Below are positions 18,501 to 21,759 of a stretch of DNA of 21,759 nucleotides, piece after piece; position 1 is the stretch's first letter; every line of letters starts with the position of its first letter. The position numbers and the translations under genes were made by a program. The stretch comes from Elysia marginata (lineage: Eukaryota > Mollusca > Gastropoda > Plakobranchidae): positions 155,663 to 177,421 of the forward strand of contig BMAT01007789.1 of NCBI GenBank assembly GCA_019649035.1, in the 5' to 3' direction. Below the pieces are notes generated by a model that was not told the DNA's origin, did not search any database, and worked only from the letters and a program-made list of their open reading frames with translations.

Positions 18501-21500
18501 TACTGGTGGGAAAACAAGTCAGAGTATCTTTTCACAAGTCGCCTGAGCTTTTTTCTGTTCATGTGGCCATTTTGCAATAAAGTTTATGTTTGTTTTATTT
18601 AGATACAGCGGAATTCTCATAATTCCCTAAATTTGAATCTCATGGGAATAAAGAAAAACTTTGATTTAAGAGGATTCAAGTTATTATCAATGGACCACTA
18701 AGCCACTTCTCAGTTCTATAGCCTCTTCCTCTCTCAATATGAATTGCAACTTTGGGCAGTAAGACTTTATCATAAAATCGATATGCTTTGGAGAAGTAAA
18801 GCTGCTAGGCATTAGAAGAAAAACTTTCTGTAAGCCTCAATATAAACTTTGAATTCAGATAAATTGAACCTTATGAAATTTGAATATGAGTTCAAATGTA
18901 ACAAAGCCATAGGAGAAAAAGAAACCTCACATGCAGAAAACTTCGAATTATGAGAAATTTAGATTACCAGACTTCAATTTTAGAGGTTTCCACTGTATAT
19001 CTAAAGAATATGTGTATAGGTCCCACAAAATGATTCTACCTGCAGAATTTTACGATTCAGAGTTATATACATCATTTGGAAAGGCCTCTAAAAGCTCTTT
19101 TATGTGGTGAAAAAATTTGATGGCCTGATTTTCACTAAATGACGAAAATTAGGCTTAAGTTTTCATGTTGTAAAAGCCAGAGGATTTAACCATGTTTTAA
19201 TAAGTTTAAAACATATTTTTAACTTTTTTTTAATTGTGTATTGTGGAAATGTTGAAAAAACATCATGGGTTTTCAAATTATGCAATCAATTTTTGACTAA
19301 AAATGTTACCAGGTAACCAAAAACACCAATTTTCTTGAATCGGCTATAGACTCATTTTGTGGAATGGCTACTTATAGAACTGTCTTCTATTGCATAGAAA
19401 GTCAATGTATGAGATAAACATTTTTTCCTTTACCTGGAATTTTAAAAAAAACAACGTGAAGTGCATCTGTTTGCAATGTTTGTTAAGATCTCATTCTCAA
19501 ATTGATTTTTTTACAGATTATTTGCCAACATCAGAGGATAAAGTAAAGGGACTGATGATGCGCCACAGAACGTTAAGTGAATCAAACAAAGGCTTGGTAG
19601 CTAATCTTGATGACATATCGGATGAGGTAATACACTTGGGCATTTTTTTTTCTTGAACTTAAAAAAAAAAGACTAATAATGTTGCAACACTAACTTTTTT
19701 GATCAAATGTTCATAGAGAGTACAAAGTTATGGTTCCAGCATTTCTCTATTGTGAAAGACCTTCCTCTGCAAAGTTGAATAATACAGATTTATTTTTAAC
19801 TGCTGTACAGCTTTCCTTTTGATAAATATAAGGCATAATGATAAACCTATTTAAACTAAAGCTTTTTGTCAAATTTTATCAATCTTCAGAATGTCAAGAG
19901 AGCTTTGTATAGGACTTCATAATTTACAGAATATATAGAACTGGTATTTTCAATATTAAAATGCAGAGCATGCTAGTTTTTGTGTAAGTTAAAATTTCAT
20001 AAAAGCCTACTCTTCATGTAAGTTCACATTTCACAACTCTGAGAAGTAGATTTTAAGTGATACTGATATCATATGTTTCAAAAGGCTCTAACACCATAAT
20101 TCCTGTGACGAACACACTTTGAACAAGATAATGCGCTTCTTGGATTATGAAACAAAACAATTTTGCAGTTTATCATCAAGATTTTAAAAAATTACTTGTG
20201 CATATTATTGCAACCACCTTTAAAGCTTTTCAACATTTTTATCACTGAGATTTCAGTTTGATCTTTGTACATGTAATAACTTTTACCACTTTTTTTCCTC
20301 CTCTTCCTCTTCTTGTTCTTCTTCTTATTAGTAGTAGTACAGCCAAAAATTATTAAAGTGGGATTTTTTGTTCCAGAAGAAATATCCCACTGTAGGCAAG
20401 TTTCTGCAATAGGCAGGAATGCAAAAATGAATTACCAAATAAAATGAAAAACGAAATAATAAAGATAACTAACATACATAATGCCTCTCTGCTCACTAAT
20501 GTCTAATTCTCNNCCCCCCCCCCCCCCTCTTTTCATCCACAACTGTCATACATATACATTTTTTTTGCAACAACGGTATAATAAATTGATAAGCCCAAAT
20601 GCACTTGTATCACCTCAATAAAGTCTTACAACGCAAACTAAGCTTAGAATGGTCTATGATATATCATACAATCATAAATAGGCTTTGCATCAAGGTGTTT
20701 AGGAAAAAGTTCATTGCTATATTTTTACTCTAAATTGTGCTAAATTTTTCAAGATGTATTCAAGTTTGGACTTGTCTCTTTCTTGTAAAGCTGCCCTCAG
20801 GTTAAAGACTTTATATTGAGAAAAAAAAGGATTACCCCAAGGTCCAGCTGTGGAGATAGTCCTTCTGCAGCAGGTGACGCTATTGTTGAGCGCTATTGTA
20901 ATCATTAGTAATGATTTTATTGTTACAATTTTTCTAGTTGGAGCGTTGCCGTAAAGAGCTGGAGGTACTCATGGAAGATCACCAGAAGCACCATCTCTCA
21001 GACACGTCACAGCTTTCACAACTTCAGGGTAGACAAGAGGAGGTCAGAGACAGTAACGAACAAATGGAGCAGAACTTTCAAATGAGCAAGGGAGAAATGA
21101 GGAGAAAAGTAAGTACAGGAAACACAATATGGCTTTGTCTCAGTTAGGTTTGTGTTCAAAGAAAATCTTAGAATGCCATTGCTTAAAGCTGCAGAAGAAC
21201 ACCAATGTGTTATATCTTTCCCTGTGTTTTTGCATATCCTCTTTTCCGTCTTTATCTCCAAATTTGTGCCCATCATAATTGTATGTTGAGTTTTAACCTT
21301 GTCATCTTTGCTATTCTATCTTTTTTTCTTTCTCAAGTGTCTAAATTTCTAGTTTATGGACCTGAACTCCACAGTATTGTTAACCACTACCAAAACCAAT
21401 ATAAGCTAATCCAGTCTACTAATTTGGCTAAAATAATCTATCTGTGAAGTTAATTAATGTCATTAACTTTATTTGCTGCATTATTCATATTTTCAGAGAA

Positions 21501-21759
21501 CTGAAACAGGGATAATTTTTATGGCCATCGACAACATTTATGACAAATGCAAAAAATCCACTGACCCAGCTTTAGGAAAAGCAGATTGGGAGACAAAGCT
21601 AAATAGGATAAGGGTGAGTCACTGAGTGGTTATTATACGTAATGTCTTAAAAAATTATTTTACAAAGCACCATAATGATGCGATATTTGTTCATGTATGT
21701 TAAATCACTCTATTCTGGCACAAAGCAGCTGATGCAAGATCTCAATTTCTTTTAGTTTT
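13252..21759 (+). CDS. CCDC42/CFAP73-family (DUF4200) coiled-coil axonemal protein, seven exons plus partial eighth
   Basis: Coding exons: 13252-13334, 16274-16493, 17144-17301, 18114-18196, 19517-19626, 20938-21108, 21497-21613, and probably 21756 onward. All introns are GT-AG and the phases (2,0,2,1,0,0,0) agree, giving 314 codons to the last complete exon. The protein is almost wholly charged coiled coil from about residue 50. The DUF4200 signature LLLKKEVEVDKVN, FKQRMET and then FEKFIQENEAKRRRA (residues 109-123) matches human CCDC42 (KK-E, RMET, FEQFIQEND-KR-RA). The later GIIFMAIDNIYDKC fits the family's C-terminal helix. Family members are ciliary: mammalian CCDC42 is needed for the sperm flagellum, and Chlamydomonas FAP73 is in the modifier-of-inner-arms complex. 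Members are about 310 residues, so only a short C-terminus is missing. The paralog (CCDC42, CFAP73 or a CCDC42-like form) is not resolved. A second ATG at 13258 could be the start. Confidence 0.85.
13981..14106 (+). repeat. dispersed repeat, copy B (partner of 11919-12051)
   Basis: The copy runs TTTCAGCACATCAACAAAAG ... GGGCTTGAGGAGTCC ... GTGAGGGTTGGGTGAT ... GTAAGATTGAA, collinear with copy A, and follows a poly-G stretch (13960-13975). It lies in intron 1, whereas copy A lies 1.2 kb upstream of the gene. Confidence 0.8.
15460..15660 (+). mobile_element. retroelement-like 3' tail ending in an (AAT)n microsatellite
   Basis: AAAGCGCTTAGAG (15479-15491) and AAAAACGCTCTTTG (15517-15530) form an imperfect hairpin around GAATTAGGGGC. 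(AAT)n/(GAT)n repeats (15541-15660) follow directly. An AAGCGCTT...GCGCT(ATATAAA) block before AAT repeats is a common 3' end of invertebrate and fish SINE/LINE elements. No head with A and B boxes was found, so the copy would be truncated. Confidence 0.45.
16274..16493 (+). CDS. exon 2 of the CCDC42/CFAP73-like gene
   Basis: Acceptor CCACAG is at 16268-16273 and donor CAG/GTGAGA at 16494. The exon encodes DDEEDITAFPVVKESGDKLI, then ETGINTLQKTLLLKKEVEVD and on to QVQKKQQQ (residues 29-101). It contains the start of DUF4200, including the conserved RMET. It ends in phase 0. Confidence 0.9.
17144..17301 (+). CDS. exon 3 of the CCDC42/CFAP73-like gene
   Basis: Acceptor TTTCAG precedes ATGAAAGAC, and GTAAGA begins at 17302. 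The exon encodes residues 102-153 plus two bases of 154, including FEKFIQENEAKRRRA, the most recognisable DUF4200 stretch, and a basic coiled coil. Confidence 0.92.
17505..17942 (-). mobile_element. 438-bp pogo-like MITE in intron 3
   Basis: The ends CAGTAGGAACCTCCAAAATC and (reverse complement of the right end) CAGTGGAAATCTCATAAGTC are flanked by TA (17503-17504, 17943-17944). Read on the minus strand, it matches the element at 18606-18995 through CTNTTGGGAATAA, AGAGGATT and CCTCTCTC. There is no transposase frame. It is assigned the opposite orientation to its partner; the strand label is arbitrary otherwise. Confidence 0.7.
18114..18196 (+). CDS. exon 4 of the CCDC42/CFAP73-like gene
   Basis: A long T-rich tract ending TTTTTCAG precedes ACTTAGAAAG, and the donor is G/GTAAAA at 18197. 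The exon encodes LRKLEAKAKAYKIYEEYLQG and VIDAMPE, with split codons at both ends (phase 2 in, phase 1 out). It continues the coiled coil and corresponds to the YxxYLExVV region of CCDC42. Confidence 0.9.
18606..18995 (+). mobile_element. 390-bp pogo-like MITE in intron 4
   Basis: The left end CAGCGGAATTCTCATAATTC and reverse-complemented right end CAGTGGAAACCTCTAAAATT are flanked by TA (18604-18605, 18996-18997). The subterminal TCTCATGGGAATAAAGAAAA and TTAAGAGGATTCAA are shared with the inverted copy in intron 3. It is non-coding. The sequence CTTCGAATTATGAGAAATTT near its right end mirrors the left end, so the inverted repeats are long and decayed. Confidence 0.7.
19517..19626 (+). CDS. 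exon 5 of the CCDC42/CFAP73-like gene
   Basis: Acceptor TTTTTTTACAG ends at 19516 and donor GAG/GTAATA begins at 19627. With the G from exon 4 it reads DYLPTSEDKVKGLMMRHRTL then SESNKGLVANLDDISDE. CCDC42 has a matching short link (EIHEVIARYKTLV...RHDLM) between its coiled coils. It ends in phase 0. Confidence 0.9.
19627..20937 (+). other. intron 5, with a two-base N gap
   Basis: The intron is AT-rich with a long pyrimidine run near 20290-20330. Bases 20512-20513 are N, inside a poly-C tract. I see no exon or element. The minus-strand frame 20717-20905 is not supported. Confidence 0.6.
20512..20526. other. assembly ambiguity: NN followed by a C homopolymer
   Basis: Two undetermined bases are followed by a run of C. 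The homopolymer probably defeated base calling. It lies well inside intron 5 and does not affect the protein. Confidence 0.95.
20938..21108 (+). CDS. exon 6 of the CCDC42/CFAP73-like gene
   Basis: Acceptor TTTTTCTAG ends at 20937 and donor AAA/GTAAGT begins at 21109, phase 0 at both ends. It encodes residues 219-275, from LERCRKELEVLMEDHQKHHL to SKGEMRRK. This is a long charged coiled coil rich in Q and E, matching the second coiled coil of the family. Confidence 0.92.
21497..21613 (+). CDS. exon 7 of the CCDC42/CFAP73-like gene
   Basis: Acceptor ATTTTCAG ends at 21496 and donor AGG/GTGAGT begins at 21614, phase 0 at both ends. It encodes residues 276-314: RTETGIIFMAIDNIYDKCKK, then a short acidic-tryptophan stretch ending NRIR. 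It aligns with the CCDC42 C-terminal helix (LLGTIKMATLNLFQIV) followed by the EDTxxQL segment. Confidence 0.9.
21756..21759 (+). CDS. probable first four bases of exon 8, cut by the window edge
   Basis: A pyrimidine-rich tract ending TTTCTTTTAG (21746-21755) looks like a splice acceptor 142 bases after the exon 7 donor. In phase 0 the first codon would be TTT (phenylalanine). Family members have an F-x-x-D segment close after this point, which fits but proves little on four bases. Confidence 0.35.

Noticed and set aside
21205-21447. 80-residue plus-strand frame between exons 6 and 7
   Set aside because: It lies inside intron 6, is out of keeping with the coiled-coil protein, and is explained by T-rich intron sequence.

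Overview
The window looks like AT-rich nuclear DNA from an invertebrate animal. It has GT-AG introns with pyrimidine-rich acceptors, exons of about 80-220 bases, many microsatellites and decayed transposable elements. Recurrent short words such as CTAGATCTAGAT and GTAGGCCTAC, and the style of its SINE and LINE remnants, suggest a mollusc, perhaps a gastropod. That taxonomic placing is inference. Nothing bacterial or organellar is seen.

Layout. Bases 51-139 look like the last coding exon of an unidentified plus-strand gene. Bases 140-2790 are microsatellites, one short TA-flanked MITE, palindromes and otherwise unassigned DNA. Bases 2794-5193 are a dead Helitron transposase/helicase (end of the Rep domain plus most of a PIF1-like helicase). 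A 7-bp-stem hairpin and a CTTG-T end at 5526-5555 look like the 3' terminus of the same element. Bases 5844-8031 are a repeat mosaic: a dispersed repeat with two tandem units, a 22-bp-TIR MITE, a family of short inverted motifs, and a tRNA-derived SINE on the minus strand. Two LINE reverse-transcriptase C-terminal relics lie at 8264-8340 and 8764-8856. A minus-strand kelch-repeat exon with one internal stop lies at 9676-9911, beside a partial second copy. Bases 9912-13130 hold only repeats and unassigned DNA.

The main gene starts at 13252 and runs off the right edge. Seven complete exons, and probably the first four bases of an eighth, splice with fully consistent phases into 314 codons of a DUF4200 coiled-coil protein of the CCDC42/CFAP73 family. 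These are axonemal or sperm-flagellum proteins; Chlamydomonas FAP73 belongs to the modifier-of-inner-arms complex. Introns 3 and 4 each carry a related pogo-like MITE, in opposite orientations. Intron 1 carries the second copy of a repeat found upstream of the gene, and a retroelement-like tail ending in an AAT microsatellite.

I see no operon-like, defence or biosynthetic system. The useful results are the spliced ciliary gene model, the Helitron relic with a candidate terminus, and several repeat families defined here by internal comparison only. All family assignments come from reading the translation by eye; no search was run.
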